64,000 bases of DNA, taken from assembly GCF_900635455.1 (NCBI RefSeq), contig NZ_LR134116.1, positions 2,356,001-2,420,000 on the forward strand, given 5' to 3'. Position numbers and translations under genes: made by a program. Shown here piece by piece: positions 9,378 through 18,296 of this stretch. Each line of letters begins with the position of its first letter. The stretch's first letter is position 1. Source of the DNA: Yersinia intermedia (lineage in GTDB: Bacteria > Pseudomonadota > Gammaproteobacteria > Enterobacterales > Enterobacteriaceae). Under the pieces are notes generated by a model. That model saw only the letters and a list, made by a program, of their open reading frames with translations, made no database searches and was not told the DNA's origin.

Positions 9378-10043
9378 ATGAAAAATAAACTTATGACCGG
9401 CCCCAGCCCCGACTGCAAGCACCCTATGGCGGGCTTCCCACAGGTTTGCTTTATCAAAAACACGACGAAAAACCCGAATATTATTATCGGGGATTATACC
9501 TATTACGACGATCCACAAGATTCGGAAAACTTCGAGCGCAACGTGCTCTATCACTATCCGTTTATTGGCGACAAACTGATTATTGGCAAATTCTGTGCAC
9601 TGGCACGCGGGGTTCAATTCATCATGAATGGTGCCAATCATAAAATTTCAGGAATCTCGACGTACCCTTTCAATATTTTTGGTCATGGTTGGGAGCGTGT
9701 CACGCCATCAATGGATGAACTGCCCTATAAGGGCGATACCCAGGTTGGAAATGATGTTTGGATTGGTTATGACGTGCTTATCATGCCGGGTGTGACTATC
9801 GGCAATGGTGCCATCGTTTCATCGCGTGCCGTAGTGACGCGTGATGTACCGGCCTATAGCATTGTGGGCGGTAACCCGGCAACCGTGATTAAGAGCCGCT
9901 TCCCGCCGGAGACGATAGCTAAACTCGAGGCTATTGCGTGGTGGGACTGGCCGATAGAAGATATCAGCCACAACCTACACTTGATTACCGCAGGCAATGT
10001 CGATGCTCTGGCGTCCGTGAATACCCCCCAAGATCAAGCATGA
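9378..10043 (+). CDS. vat(F): Streptogramin A O-acetyltransferase, Vat(F)-like
   Basis: The 221-residue product belongs to the xenobiotic acetyltransferase branch of left-handed beta-helix proteins. Hexapeptide repeats run through GKFCALARGVQFI and again GDTQVGNDVWIGYDVLIMPGVTIG. The catalytic histidine lies in the motif NGANHKISGISTYPF. The trimeric enzyme uses acetyl-CoA to acetylate group A streptogramins. A chromosomal enzyme of this type, Vat(F), is known from Y. enterocolitica and has this length. The start is supported by GGGAGG 4 bp upstream. The gene sits between ydgA and malI, where E. coli has the uid genes, so it is an accessory insertion in an otherwise conserved map. It could act on other small molecules. 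Confidence 0.88.
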   Translation: MKNKLMTGPSPDCKHPMAGFPQVCFIKNTTKNPNIIIGDYTYYDDPQDSENFERNVLYHYPFIGDKLIIGKFCALARGVQFIMNGANHKISGISTYPFNIFGHGWERVTPSMDELPYKGDTQVGNDVWIGYDVLIMPGVTIGNGAIVSSRAVVTRDVPAYSIVGGNPATVIKSRFPPETIAKLEAIAWWDWPIEDISHNLHLITAGNVDALASVNTPQDQA

Positions 10044-11075
10044 TCATGCTGACCCTCGGCGGATCAATACCGGCGGTAAAATGACATTTTGCAGTTGCAG
10101 GTCAACACCGGCGATACGCTGTAGTAACCGCTGCCCTGCACTGTAACCAATTTCTCTGGCAGAACTGGTGATAAACGTGAGTGGCGGTTCAGTTAACTCG
10201 GCTTCCGGCACATCGCCAAAACCAATCAGTGCCACTTGCTGATCCAGATAGGTGTCTACCCCAGCACTACCAATAGTCCGTCCGGTGCGTAAAATACCAA
10301 AGTAAGCGCCCAACGCCACCGACGCCTGATGGCAGATGATGGCGCTAACGTTGGGGTGATAGCGTAGCAACTCTTGTGCCGCATCTGCCGCCGCCTGCTG
10401 TTGCCCATCGCATTCAACCACCCATTCAGAACGGAATGGCAGGCCATATTGAACTAACGTGGCACAAAAGCCCCCCAACCGCTCTGCGCGGGTCAATGAG
10501 TGCGAGTGCCCACCAAGATAGGCAATTTGCCGGTGACCGCGGCCAATCAAAAACTCAGTAGCCATTTTAGCCGCTTGCATATTATCTGGGCGTACAACGT
10601 CAACACCTTCCAACACATTAGACCGTGCCGCGCAAATCAATGGAATATCATGCTCTGCCGCCTTCTCCTGCAATCCCATCTCACGTTTGGCGCCGCCCCC
10701 CAACACCAAGCCGTCAACACCTTGATCGATAAGTGTATCGAAGCAACGTAATAACCCCTTGCCCTCACGACCACTTTGCGTCAAAAACAGCAATTTGCCT
10801 TCGGCTTCAATTGCTTCACTTAAACCCGCCGTCATTGCGGCATAAAACGGATCGCCGATATCGCGCACAATCAAGCCAATCACGCCGGACTCGCCACCGC
10901 GTAATTGTGCCGCCTGGCGGTTACGCACATAACCTAACTGTTCGATTGCCTGATTGACCCGGTCTGCGGTTGCCCCTGAGATACGCCCTTTGCCACTAAT
11001 AGCTAATGAAACGGTCGCCACTGAAACACCGGCAAATTTAGCCACATCGGTAATTGTGATTTTTTTAATGGTCAT
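10044..11075 (-). CDS. malI: LacI-family repressor MalI
   Basis: MalI represses the divergent malXY operon and itself. The 343-residue protein has a LacI-type helix-turn-helix (ITDVAKFAGVSVATVSLAI, then GKGRIS) and a periplasmic-binding-protein-like effector domain with RAERLGGFCATLVQYGLPF, which agrees with E. coli MalI. Two TTAAACGTTTAA-type sites lie in the divergent region. ATG 11075 is chosen by homology; the upstream ATG at 11096 has no better ribosome site and falls on an operator. Its stop codon directly adjoins the 3' end of the convergent vat gene, leaving no terminator space. Confidence 0.94.
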   Translation of the reverse strand: MTIKKITITDVAKFAGVSVATVSLAISGKGRISGATADRVNQAIEQLGYVRNRQAAQLRGGESGVIGLIVRDIGDPFYAAMTAGLSEAIEAEGKLLFLTQSGREGKGLLRCFDTLIDQGVDGLVLGGGAKREMGLQEKAAEHDIPLICAARSNVLEGVDVVRPDNMQAAKMATEFLIGRGHRQIAYLGGHSHSLTRAERLGGFCATLVQYGLPFRSEWVVECDGQQQAAADAAQELLRYHPNVSAIICHQASVALGAYFGILRTGRTIGSAGVDTYLDQQVALIGFGDVPEAELTEPPLTFITSSAREIGYSAGQRLLQRIAGVDLQLQNVILPPVLIRRGSA

Positions 11076-11095
11076 AACCGCTGATAAACAAGCCA

Positions 11096-11111
11096 AGTTA
11101 AACGTTTAATC
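11096..11111. promoter_or_regulatory. MalI operator 1
   Basis: The perfect palindrome TTAAACGTTTAA, flanked by G and TC, lies 20 bp before the malI start codon. It resembles the E. coli MalI operator core AAAACGTTTT and should mediate autorepression. Confidence 0.75.
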
Positions 11112-11173
11112 TGATGATTTACTCTAATACAGAAGTAGCATCAGTAATTGTGACATATCGCTCATATTATCTG

Positions 11174-11190
11174 GGTTAAACGTTTTATCT
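11174..11190. promoter_or_regulatory. MalI operator 2
   Basis: The sequence GTTAAACGTTTTATC repeats the operator core, with centres 78 bp from operator 1, and lies about 125 bp before malX. It is probably the site that represses malXY. Confidence 0.75.
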
Positions 11191-11314
11191 TGTTTAACCT
11201 CCAGACAGGGAGGCGAAATAGTCGCCATTTGTCGATAAACAAACCGTGATTAACAACTGCGGTGGTTAGAGCAGACATTTCTAACATCAGGCGTTTTGAA
11301 AAACAGGAGTCACT

Positions 11315-12925
11315 ATGTCAGCGGTAAAAAAACAAAAAATTACGCTGTGGGAGTTTTTCCAAAGTTTAGGGAAAACCTTCATGCTGCCGGTCGCCTTGCT
11401 CTCCTTTTGTGGGATCATGCTGGGTATCGGCAGCTCGCTCAGCAGTAAAGATGTCATCACCCTATTGCCGGTAATTGGCCATCCTGCCTTCCAGTTGCTC
11501 TTTACCTGGATGAGCAAAGTGGGTTCGTTTGCCTTTAGCTTCTTGCCCGTGATGTTTGCCATTGCTATCCCGCTAGGGATGGCGCGTGAAAATAAAGGCG
11601 TGGCAGCGTTCTCTGGTTTCGTCGGCTTTGCCGTGCTGAATCTGGCGACCAACTTTTACCTCACCACCAGTGGTGTGTTGCCAACCACCGATCCATTAGT
11701 CCTGAAAACGCATAACATTCAAAATATTTTAGGTATTCAGTCGATCGACACCGGGATCCTGGGTGCGGTGATTGTCGGGGTCATTGTTTACTTACTGCAT
11801 GAACGCTTCAACACCATTCGCTTACCTGATGCATTAGCCTTCTTTGGCGGCACCCGCTTTGTCCCGATCGTGACGACGGTCGTGCTCGGGCTGGTGGGGT
11901 TGTTGATCCCACTGATCTGGCCGTTTTTCGCCGCCGGTATCACCGGTCTGGGTCGCCTGATTAACGGTGCCGGCATGTTCGGGCCGATGATTTTCGGCAG
12001 TGGCGAACGTCTATTACTGCCGTTCGGCCTGCACCATATTTTGGTGGCACTGATCCGCTTTACTGAAGCGGGCGGAACTATGGATGTTTGTGGTCATAGC
12101 GTGAGTGGCGCACTGACTATCTTCCAGGCTCAGCTATCTTGCCCAACCACCACCGGCTTCTCAGAAAGTGCGACTCGCTTCCTATCTCAAGGCAAAATGC
12201 CCGCCTTCCTCGGCGGTCTGCCAGGTGCTGCGCTGGCGATGTATCACTGTGCCAAGCCTGAAAATCGACATAAAATTAAAGGGTTGTTGATTTCCGGTGT
12301 TGTGGCTTGTGTGATTGGTGGCACCACCGAACCGATTGAGTTCTTGTTCCTGTTTGTAGCACCGTTCCTGTATTTGATCCATGCGATCCTGACCGGTTTG
12401 GGCTTTACTGTGATGGCGTTGCTGGGTGTGACCATTGGTAACACCGACGGTAATATTATTGATTTCGTGGTATTTGGTATTCTGCATGGCACCGCGACTA
12501 AATGGTATTGGGTACCCGTGGTTGCCGGGATCTGGTTCGTGGCGTACTACATGATTTTCCGTTTTGCTATTCAGCACTTCAATATCAAAACACCCGGCCG
12601 CGAGAGCGAAACCACCGCTAGCAGTAATGCAGAAAAAGCCGCTTATGGCGCTGCGACCGGTAAATCTGGTTATAACTCCCCTGCTATTCTTCATGCCCTG
12701 GGTGGTGCGGATAACATTGTCTCGTTGGATAACTGTATTACCCGCTTGCGGATGTCAGTTAAAGACATGAATCTGGTGGATAAAGAAGCATTAAAAGCCA
12801 ACCGCGCCATTGGCGTAATTCAACTGAATGATCATAATCTGCAAGTTGTTATTGGCCCACAGGTGCAATCGGTGAAAGATGAATTAGACTCACTGATAAG
12901 CAGTGCTCAATTTGCAACACCTTAG
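11315..12925 (+). CDS. malX: PTS permease IICB, glucose/maltose type (MalX)
   Basis: MalX is an inner-membrane enzyme II of the phosphotransferase system with domain order IIC then IIB (536 residues; E. coli 530). The IIC part has about ten membrane segments and the substrate-site motif GTTEPIEFLFLFVAP. The IIB domain follows a polar linker and has its phosphocysteine at residue 474 in NCITRLRMSV. There is no IIA domain, so it should take phosphate from the glucose IIA protein Crr. E. coli MalX can carry glucose and maltose, but the natural substrate is unresolved. A good site, CAGGAG, precedes ATG 11315. MalI control is indicated by the operators. Confidence 0.95.
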   Translation: MSAVKKQKITLWEFFQSLGKTFMLPVALLSFCGIMLGIGSSLSSKDVITLLPVIGHPAFQLLFTWMSKVGSFAFSFLPVMFAIAIPLGMARENKGVAAFSGFVGFAVLNLATNFYLTTSGVLPTTDPLVLKTHNIQNILGIQSIDTGILGAVIVGVIVYLLHERFNTIRLPDALAFFGGTRFVPIVTTVVLGLVGLLIPLIWPFFAAGITGLGRLINGAGMFGPMIFGSGERLLLPFGLHHILVALIRFTEAGGTMDVCGHSVSGALTIFQAQLSCPTTTGFSESATRFLSQGKMPAFLGGLPGAALAMYHCAKPENRHKIKGLLISGVVACVIGGTTEPIEFLFLFVAPFLYLIHAILTGLGFTVMALLGVTIGNTDGNIIDFVVFGILHGTATKWYWVPVVAGIWFVAYYMIFRFAIQHFNIKTPGRESETTASSNAEKAAYGAATGKSGYNSPAILHALGGADNIVSLDNCITRLRMSVKDMNLVDKEALKANRAIGVIQLNDHNLQVVIGPQVQSVKDELDSLISSAQFATP

Positions 12926-12975
12926 GGCGGTAATTCGCTAAATACCGCTACCTAAATACACGTTACATAAAAAAC

Positions 12976-13098
12976 TATACCCAAGGTTATTGGCGTTGCA
13001 GCCAGGCCGCCAGCAAACGCATCCCGATAAGCTTACGCAGTTAAGTGATTCGGGTGCGTGTGCAGCTCCCACTCTGCGGCTTCAAGAACCAAGGGTAT
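12976..13098. repeat. ERIC (IRU) element between malX and malY
   Basis: This 123-bp imperfect palindrome has terminal inverted repeats TATACCCAAGG and the complement of AAGGGTATT. Inside it carries the GTTGCAG block and the GCTTACGCAGTTAAGTGATT core that matches the ERIC consensus (GCTTACATAAGTAAGTGACT). In RNA it would fold into a long hairpin. It sits inside the malXY operon and ends 20 bp before the malY start. Confidence 0.88.
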
Positions 13099-13118
13099 TT
13101 TTGATAAGCGAGATGCTG

Positions 13119-14306
13119 ATGTTTGATTTCTCAACGCCTGTCGATCGTCACGGCACTTGGTGTACCCAATGGGATTATATTGCAGACCGTTTTGGCGCTG
13201 CTGACCTGTTGCCTTTTACCATTTCGGATATGGACTTCCCTACCGCACCGGTGATTTTGCAAGCGCTGAATCAGCGTATCGCCCACGGTGTGTTGGGCTA
13301 TAGCCGCTGGCAGCATGAAGATTTCCTTGGTGCAATCCGTCATTGGTATCTGCAACGGTTTCATTGCCACATTGATACCTCAATGGCGGTCTACGGCCCG
13401 TCGGTTATCTATATGGTCGCTCAGCTAATCCGCTGTTGGTCTGCACCCGGTGATTTCGTCGTTACTCACACCCCTGCCTATGATGCTTTCTACAAAGTTA
13501 TTCTCGGTAATCAGCGCCAGCTACTTAGCTGCCCGCTGCACAAAGTGGATAACCAGTGGCAATGCGATATGGCACATCTGGAAGCGCTGTTGGCGCGGCC
13601 ACAGACAAAAGTGCTGCTGTTGTGTAGCCCGCATAATCCAACCGGAAAAGTCTGGACACCACAAGAGTTGGCGCAAATGGCCGAACTGTGTGAACGCCAT
13701 CAGGTTCGCGTTATTAGCGATGAGATCCATATGGATATGACCTGGGGCAATCAGGTGCATACACCATGGAGTGAGGTAGGTCAGACCCCATGGGCGTTGC
13801 TGACTTCAGGTTCCAAAACATTCAATATCCCCGCCTTAACGGGTGCCTATGGTTTAATCAGTGACAGTGAAACCCGTGATATCTACACCCAAATGTTGAA
13901 AGGCCGTGATGGGCTATCCTCTCCAGCGGTACTGGCTATCGTGGCGCATATTGCGGCTTACCAGCAGGCGCAACCGTGGTTGGATGAGTTACGCAGTTAC
14001 TTGCAAGCCAATCTGGTTTATGTGGCACAGCGACTTAATGCGGCATTCCCGGCATTAAACTGGCAGCCGCCGCAAGCAACCTATCTGGCATGGATAGACC
14101 TACGCCCCTTGAACATTGATGACCACCAGTTGCAAGAGGTGCTGATTGAGAAGGAGAAAGTCGCCATTATGCCCGGTTTTACCTATGGCGAAGAGGGGCG
14201 TGGCTTTCTACGCCTTAATGTAGGCTGTTCCCGCAGTAAGGTCGAAGCCGGTATGGATAAGCTGATTAACGGCATTCTTTTTTTGCAGGACAATAACGGC
14301 AGTTAA
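13119..14306 (+). CDS. malY: MalY, PLP-dependent cystathionine beta-lyase / repressor
   Basis: MalY is a cytoplasmic fold-type I PLP enzyme with beta C-S lyase activity that in E. coli also binds and inactivates MalT. The 395-residue protein has the lysine motif TSGSKTFNIPALTGAYG, DEIHMDM for the PLP ring, and SPHNPTGKVW. ATG 13119 (MFDFSTPVDRHGTWC) matches the E. coli start; ATG 13113 is two codons upstream. The frame is open back to 12990 through the ERIC element, adding 43 residues that do not look like protein. An ERIC hairpin in the malX-malY gap could alter the relative expression of the two genes. Confidence 0.95.
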   Translation: MFDFSTPVDRHGTWCTQWDYIADRFGAADLLPFTISDMDFPTAPVILQALNQRIAHGVLGYSRWQHEDFLGAIRHWYLQRFHCHIDTSMAVYGPSVIYMVAQLIRCWSAPGDFVVTHTPAYDAFYKVILGNQRQLLSCPLHKVDNQWQCDMAHLEALLARPQTKVLLLCSPHNPTGKVWTPQELAQMAELCERHQVRVISDEIHMDMTWGNQVHTPWSEVGQTPWALLTSGSKTFNIPALTGAYGLISDSETRDIYTQMLKGRDGLSSPAVLAIVAHIAAYQQAQPWLDELRSYLQANLVYVAQRLNAAFPALNWQPPQATYLAWIDLRPLNIDDHQLQEVLIEKEKVAIMPGFTYGEEGRGFLRLNVGCSRSKVEAGMDKLINGILFLQDNNGS

Positions 14307-14449
14307 GTAAAACAATATCGTGTATCACGCCGCTCAATCCCTTGAGTGGCGTTTATCTCCCTATCCAATATCATTTCTCCCCTGCCGATAACACCAATAA
14401 AGGGTATACTGCCACCACGCCGCAGGGGTTACATGTGTTGGACAACCGA

Positions 14450-15160
14450 ATGAAAAAGAAAGAATTTATTGCTCAAGACTTGCTGAGTAAAATGTATCAA
14501 TATGGCGAGAAATTACCTGAGAAATTGCCGCCAGAACGCCAGTTAGCAGAGGAATATGGCGTGTCACGCTTTACCATTCGTAAAGCGTTAGAGAAGCTGG
14601 CAGCCATTGGTGCCGTGCATATGGTGCAAGGTGCCGGGATCTTTATTAACCCCGGTGTGGGTAATAACCCGCTGGTATACAATTCAATTACGGAAAAGAA
14701 ATTTAACCAAATCAGCTTCCGTTTGATTAATCTGCATAAACGTCGCCCTGACAATGAAGAACAACAAATCTTCAACCTTACGGCGGATGATTTTATCTGG
14801 GCATTTTCACGCTTGCGTTACATTGATAATCGTAAGGTTCAAATTGAGAACTCACGCATGCCGGTATCAGCGTTCCCTGATTTAAGCCAAAAAGTCATCG
14901 AAAGCTCGATACAGCAATATATTCTTAGCAAAGGCTATCGCCTGTCACATGCGTTAACCCACTATCAGGCGATTAATATCAATAAAGAACAAGCTGAGCT
15001 ACTCGGATGCAAAAAAGGCATTGCCGCCATGCATATTCTAAACCGAGGGATTTTGCAGGATGGCAGGGTATATACCTTCAGCGATATCGTGGATATCGAC
15101 TATTCCTGCACCTATGTTATTCCATTCAATCAGGATAACCTGAAATTTCGCCAGAGATGA
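14450..15160 (+). CDS. GntR-family regulator with UTRA domain
   Basis: The protein is about 236 residues. Residues 1-70 form a GntR winged helix (LPPERQLAEEYGVSRFTIRKALEKL) followed by the wing VQGAGIFI. The rest resembles a UTRA ligand domain of the HutC subgroup, which usually senses sugar phosphates or related small effectors. An EKLPEKLPPE stretch shows a short local duplication ahead of the DNA-binding helix. The start is uncertain: ATG 14450 fits the family, while GTG 14435 has a better ribosome site (GGGG). It lies downstream of malY and converges with the dehydratase gene. It probably controls that gene and the nearby PTS gene (inference). Confidence 0.8.
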   Translation: MKKKEFIAQDLLSKMYQYGEKLPEKLPPERQLAEEYGVSRFTIRKALEKLAAIGAVHMVQGAGIFINPGVGNNPLVYNSITEKKFNQISFRLINLHKRRPDNEEQQIFNLTADDFIWAFSRLRYIDNRKVQIENSRMPVSAFPDLSQKVIESSIQQYILSKGYRLSHALTHYQAININKEQAELLGCKKGIAAMHILNRGILQDGRVYTFSDIVDIDYSCTYVIPFNQDNLKFRQR

Positions 15161-15193
15161 ATCAGGCCCGCATCAACTCTGGCAAAAAGTTCA

Positions 15194-16393
15194 TTATGGC
15201 GTATGAATAGCCCCGTTTGGCAAACGGCTTTGTGTCCACTCATGAGGCCGATAAACCACCGGGAATTCATCAGCTAAGCGAGTATCAAAATCAACACCTA
15301 TCCCCGCCTGTTCAATCGGATATAAATAGCCCCGCTCCGGCTGAACCGTGCCGGGAAATACACTAAGGGTATTAGCTGGATAGGCCACGAACTCCTGAAT
15401 TGCCGCATTGTGCAAATAGATATTTAAATGGGTGTTAACCGCAGCACCAATCGGGGTCATATCCGGCGGGCAATGCCATGCCAGCCGAACACCAAAACTC
15501 TGACAGAAGCTCCCAAGTTTTAGTGCCGGGGTAATTCCGCCAATCTGTGATACATGGCAACGCAGGAAGTCGATCCGGCGATTGATTATCAAGTCTTTCC
15601 ACTCTGCCGGATTATTAAATAATTCCCCCGTAGCAAGTGGTACCGCAGTTTGATTACGGATCTGCTCCAGCCATTCGTTCTGATTCGGCGGCAAAATATC
15701 TTCAATATAATAAGGGCGATACGCTTCTAGCTGCCTGGCAAACTGAACCGCTTGTTGTGGGAATAGCCGCTCATGCACATCATGCAAAATATGGAATTGA
15801 TTGCCGTATTTTTCGCGTAGCGCTTTAAACATCGCCAACGTGTTATCCATATATTGGTCTTGATCGTAGTATGCGCCCAGTGTTGGCTGGCGGGTTGCAT
15901 GCAGATCCTGAGCATTACCGCCATAAAATCCCAACTGGCAGCGGATATGCCGGTAGCCTTGCGCCAGCAAATGGTCTACCTCACCATACAGCCCATCCAG
16001 CGAGTCACTGGCGGCATGACTGTAGGCAGCAATGGCATCTTTCGATTTGCCACCAAACAGTTGGTAGAGCGGCATATCTGCCAGCTTGCCCTTGATATCC
16101 CATAACGCCATATCAATCCCGGCAATCGCGTTATTGATCACCGGCCCATTGCGCCAATAGGCATTGACCATCATCATCTGCCACAAGTCTTCAATATTAT
16201 TAGCATCACGCCCCAGTAATAGTGGCCGGAGATATTCATCCACCATCACTTTAACGGCAAGGGGGCGCTGCTGAAAGGTGGCACAGCCCAGGCCAACAAT
16301 CCCTTTATTAGTTTCAATCTTAACCACAACTAAATTATGGCGATCGGGGCGGGTTATCTGACATTCAATGCCAGTTATCAACGTGGGTTGCAT
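15194..16393 (-). CDS. Enolase-superfamily dehydratase, ManD/RspA group
   Basis: The 399-residue protein is an enolase-superfamily acid-sugar dehydratase. Metal ligands are expected in [10 protein letters not shown] (Asp and the DxH histidine typical of the mannonate dehydratase group), YYIEDIL and LATGELFNN, and AWHCPPD supplies a late active-site histidine. Family members dehydrate D-mannonate or D-gluconate to 2-keto-3-deoxy-gluconate; many, like RspA, are slow or of unknown substrate. ATG 16393 has AAGGAG 7 bp upstream. It is divergent from a PTS permease and convergent with a GntR regulator, suggesting a small sugar-use module. The exact substrate cannot be read from sequence. Confidence 0.85.
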   Translation of the reverse strand: MQPTLITGIECQITRPDRHNLVVVKIETNKGIVGLGCATFQQRPLAVKVMVDEYLRPLLLGRDANNIEDLWQMMMVNAYWRNGPVINNAIAGIDMALWDIKGKLADMPLYQLFGGKSKDAIAAYSHAASDSLDGLYGEVDHLLAQGYRHIRCQLGFYGGNAQDLHATRQPTLGAYYDQDQYMDNTLAMFKALREKYGNQFHILHDVHERLFPQQAVQFARQLEAYRPYYIEDILPPNQNEWLEQIRNQTAVPLATGELFNNPAEWKDLIINRRIDFLRCHVSQIGGITPALKLGSFCQSFGVRLAWHCPPDMTPIGAAVNTHLNIYLHNAAIQEFVAYPANTLSVFPGTVQPERGYLYPIEQAGIGVDFDTRLADEFPVVYRPHEWTQSRLPNGAIHTP

Positions 16394-16718
16394 GTAATGC
16401 TCCTTTACAACACTCAGATTGCGACGCTTCAACGTGGCAATCGATGATGCAAAAATAAATAAATCCGTATGTCATATTCGCTAATTTCACCTTATTTACA
16501 CTGGCCTTGTAAACCTAAAATTTAAATGTTTTTTTTGGTTCGTGAAACGTGCTAATTACTTTAAAAAAACCATACCAATTTATAGAAAAAGCACCCAACA
16601 ACACCCTAACGGTCGAATAATGTGATGCAGAACATGATTTATTGGTTTGTTTTTAACTTTCAGTAAACTTATTATCGTTCGCAGTGAATAAAAATAATGG
16701 CTCAGCTACGAGGGTTTT
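16394..16718. other. Divergent promoter region of dehydratase and PTS genes
   Basis: This 325-bp AT-rich region has no gene. It contains repeated TTGGTT/AACCA-type motifs (around 16537, 16570 and 16642) but no clear long palindrome. It must hold both promoters and probably the GntR sites. No MalI-type AAACGTTT box was found. Confidence 0.5.
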
Positions 16719-18125
16719 ATGGGAAGGACTGAGGTATGTCAGTTAATAATTAAATTGGTCGGTGGTCAGGATAATATAAATAAAGTCTGGCACTGCATGA
16801 CACGGCTGCGTTTTGATTTAATTGACGACAGTAAAGTCGAATGGCAGAAAATCAAACAATTGCCGGGTGTATTAGGGGCGCAAAATCAGAGTGATCAGGT
16901 ACAAATTATTATCGGCCCACAGGTGAATGCCTGGTATCAAGATATTGTTGATAATATGTCACCTGAAAATAATGCTCCCTCAGCCACGACTGCCGTAATA
17001 AAACCTAAAGCACGGAAAAGTCTAATTTCACTGTTTATGGATACCGTTTCTGGGGTGTTCGGCCCTATCGTTCCGGCGATTGCAGGAGCGGGGATGATTA
17101 AAGGCTTACTGGCAGGGTTGATCGCTTTAAAAATCATCTCAGCCAAAAGCGACACGGTGATGATTATCGATTTAATTGCCAGCGGTGTATTCTATTTCCT
17201 GCCGTTCTTCCTTGCCGTTTCTGCGGCGAAGATATTTAAAACTAACGAATATCTGGCGGCGGCAGTGGCAGCATGCCTGATGTACCCCACACTCATTGAT
17301 GCTGCCAAAGCGCTGGCCACGCATACCCCAGGCGCGGTGAATGTTATCTATTTTATGGATATCGTGCCAGTATCGGTATTTAACTATTCTGCCAGTGTTA
17401 TTCCCGTTATTTTCTCAATTCTGGCGCTAAGTTATATTCACCGTTGGGTCGATAAAATTATGCCCGATGTGTTGAAAACAGTATTTACTCCCACGCTAAC
17501 CCTTTTTATCACCGCATTGGTTTCATTGACGTTGATCGGCCCTGCTGGCATTTATTTAGGCAAACTGCTGGCATTGGGTATTCAGGGTTTATTTGATATC
17601 TCATCGGTATTTGCTGGCTTTATTGTCGGAGCCATTCGCCCGATTGCTATTCTTACCGGTATGCATCACGCCATGACCCCCATTGCATTGCAAAACTTTA
17701 CCGACAAGGGTTTTGATATGTTAATGCCGATGATGTTTATGGCAAACATGGCCATCGCGGGTTCAACTTTTGCGATCTATTTCCATGTCAAAACCCGGCA
17801 AGAAAAAACCGTTGTGCTGTCTGCTGCTGTTTCTGGCTTATTGGGTATTACGGAACCCGCACTGTTTGGCGTGTTAACCAAATACAAAAAAGCGTTTATT
17901 GCCACGACAATAAGCAGCTCGATTGCTTCTGCATTTATCGCCTTTTTCGGCGTAAGGCTGTATGGCTATATTCTATCGAGCATATTCAGTCTACCGGCCT
18001 ATATTGGCCCTTACTTTATCTACATCCTGTTGGGGGTCACCTTGTCACTTGGGCTGTCATTTATCCTCACTTATCTGCTGGTAGTGCGCACTGAGAAAAG
18101 ATTGGTCGCAGTTGAATCGCAATAA
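16719..18125 (+). CDS. PTS permease IIBC, beta-glucoside type
   Basis: This 468-residue enzyme II has domain order IIB then IIC, as in the beta-glucoside, sucrose and trehalose PTS group. The IIB phosphocysteine is residue 26 in HCMTRLRFDL. A linker leads to a IIC domain starting near residue 100 (VFGPIVPAIAGAGMIKG) with about ten membrane segments, the motif GMHHAMTPIALQNF and the GITEPALFGV substrate-site motif. A IIA domain is missing, so Crr or another IIA must phosphorylate it. The start has GAGG upstream. It is divergent from the ManD-like dehydratase. The sugar could be a beta-glucoside or another hexose derivative. Confidence 0.85.
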   Translation: MGRTEVCQLIIKLVGGQDNINKVWHCMTRLRFDLIDDSKVEWQKIKQLPGVLGAQNQSDQVQIIIGPQVNAWYQDIVDNMSPENNAPSATTAVIKPKARKSLISLFMDTVSGVFGPIVPAIAGAGMIKGLLAGLIALKIISAKSDTVMIIDLIASGVFYFLPFFLAVSAAKIFKTNEYLAAAVAACLMYPTLIDAAKALATHTPGAVNVIYFMDIVPVSVFNYSASVIPVIFSILALSYIHRWVDKIMPDVLKTVFTPTLTLFITALVSLTLIGPAGIYLGKLLALGIQGLFDISSVFAGFIVGAIRPIAILTGMHHAMTPIALQNFTDKGFDMLMPMMFMANMAIAGSTFAIYFHVKTRQEKTVVLSAAVSGLLGITEPALFGVLTKYKKAFIATTISSSIASAFIAFFGVRLYGYILSSIFSLPAYIGPYFIYILLGVTLSLGLSFILTYLLVVRTEKRLVAVESQ

Positions 18126-18181
18126 CTAGTTGAAATTAAAGCCAGCGTCATGGGCGGGCGATATTGTCCGCCATAACAATT

Positions 18182-18197
18182 AGTGATTTACATCACT
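18182..18197. promoter_or_regulatory. Possible CRP-type site upstream of add
   Basis: AGTGATTTACATCACT is a perfect inverted repeat of the half-site AGTGA with 6-bp spacing, 8 of 10 core bases matching the CRP consensus TGTGA-N6-TCACA. It lies 100 bp before the add start codon. FNR-like binding is a less likely reading. Confidence 0.4.
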
Positions 18198-18296
18198 TTT
18201 TTATGCAACGCAGTGGATATTTTCATTCATTTGTTTTTATAATGTTCTGCACTTTACCTACAAGAATCTACTTCTGATAAAAAGTGAGTGCACAGC

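Noticed and set aside
12182..12694. 170-residue open frame opposite malX
   Set aside because: It lies wholly within the intact malX gene on the other strand and shows no domain or ribosome site.
12990..13118. Possible N-terminal extension of MalY
   Set aside because: The extra 43 codons run through an ERIC element, and the MalY family starts at MFDF (13119).
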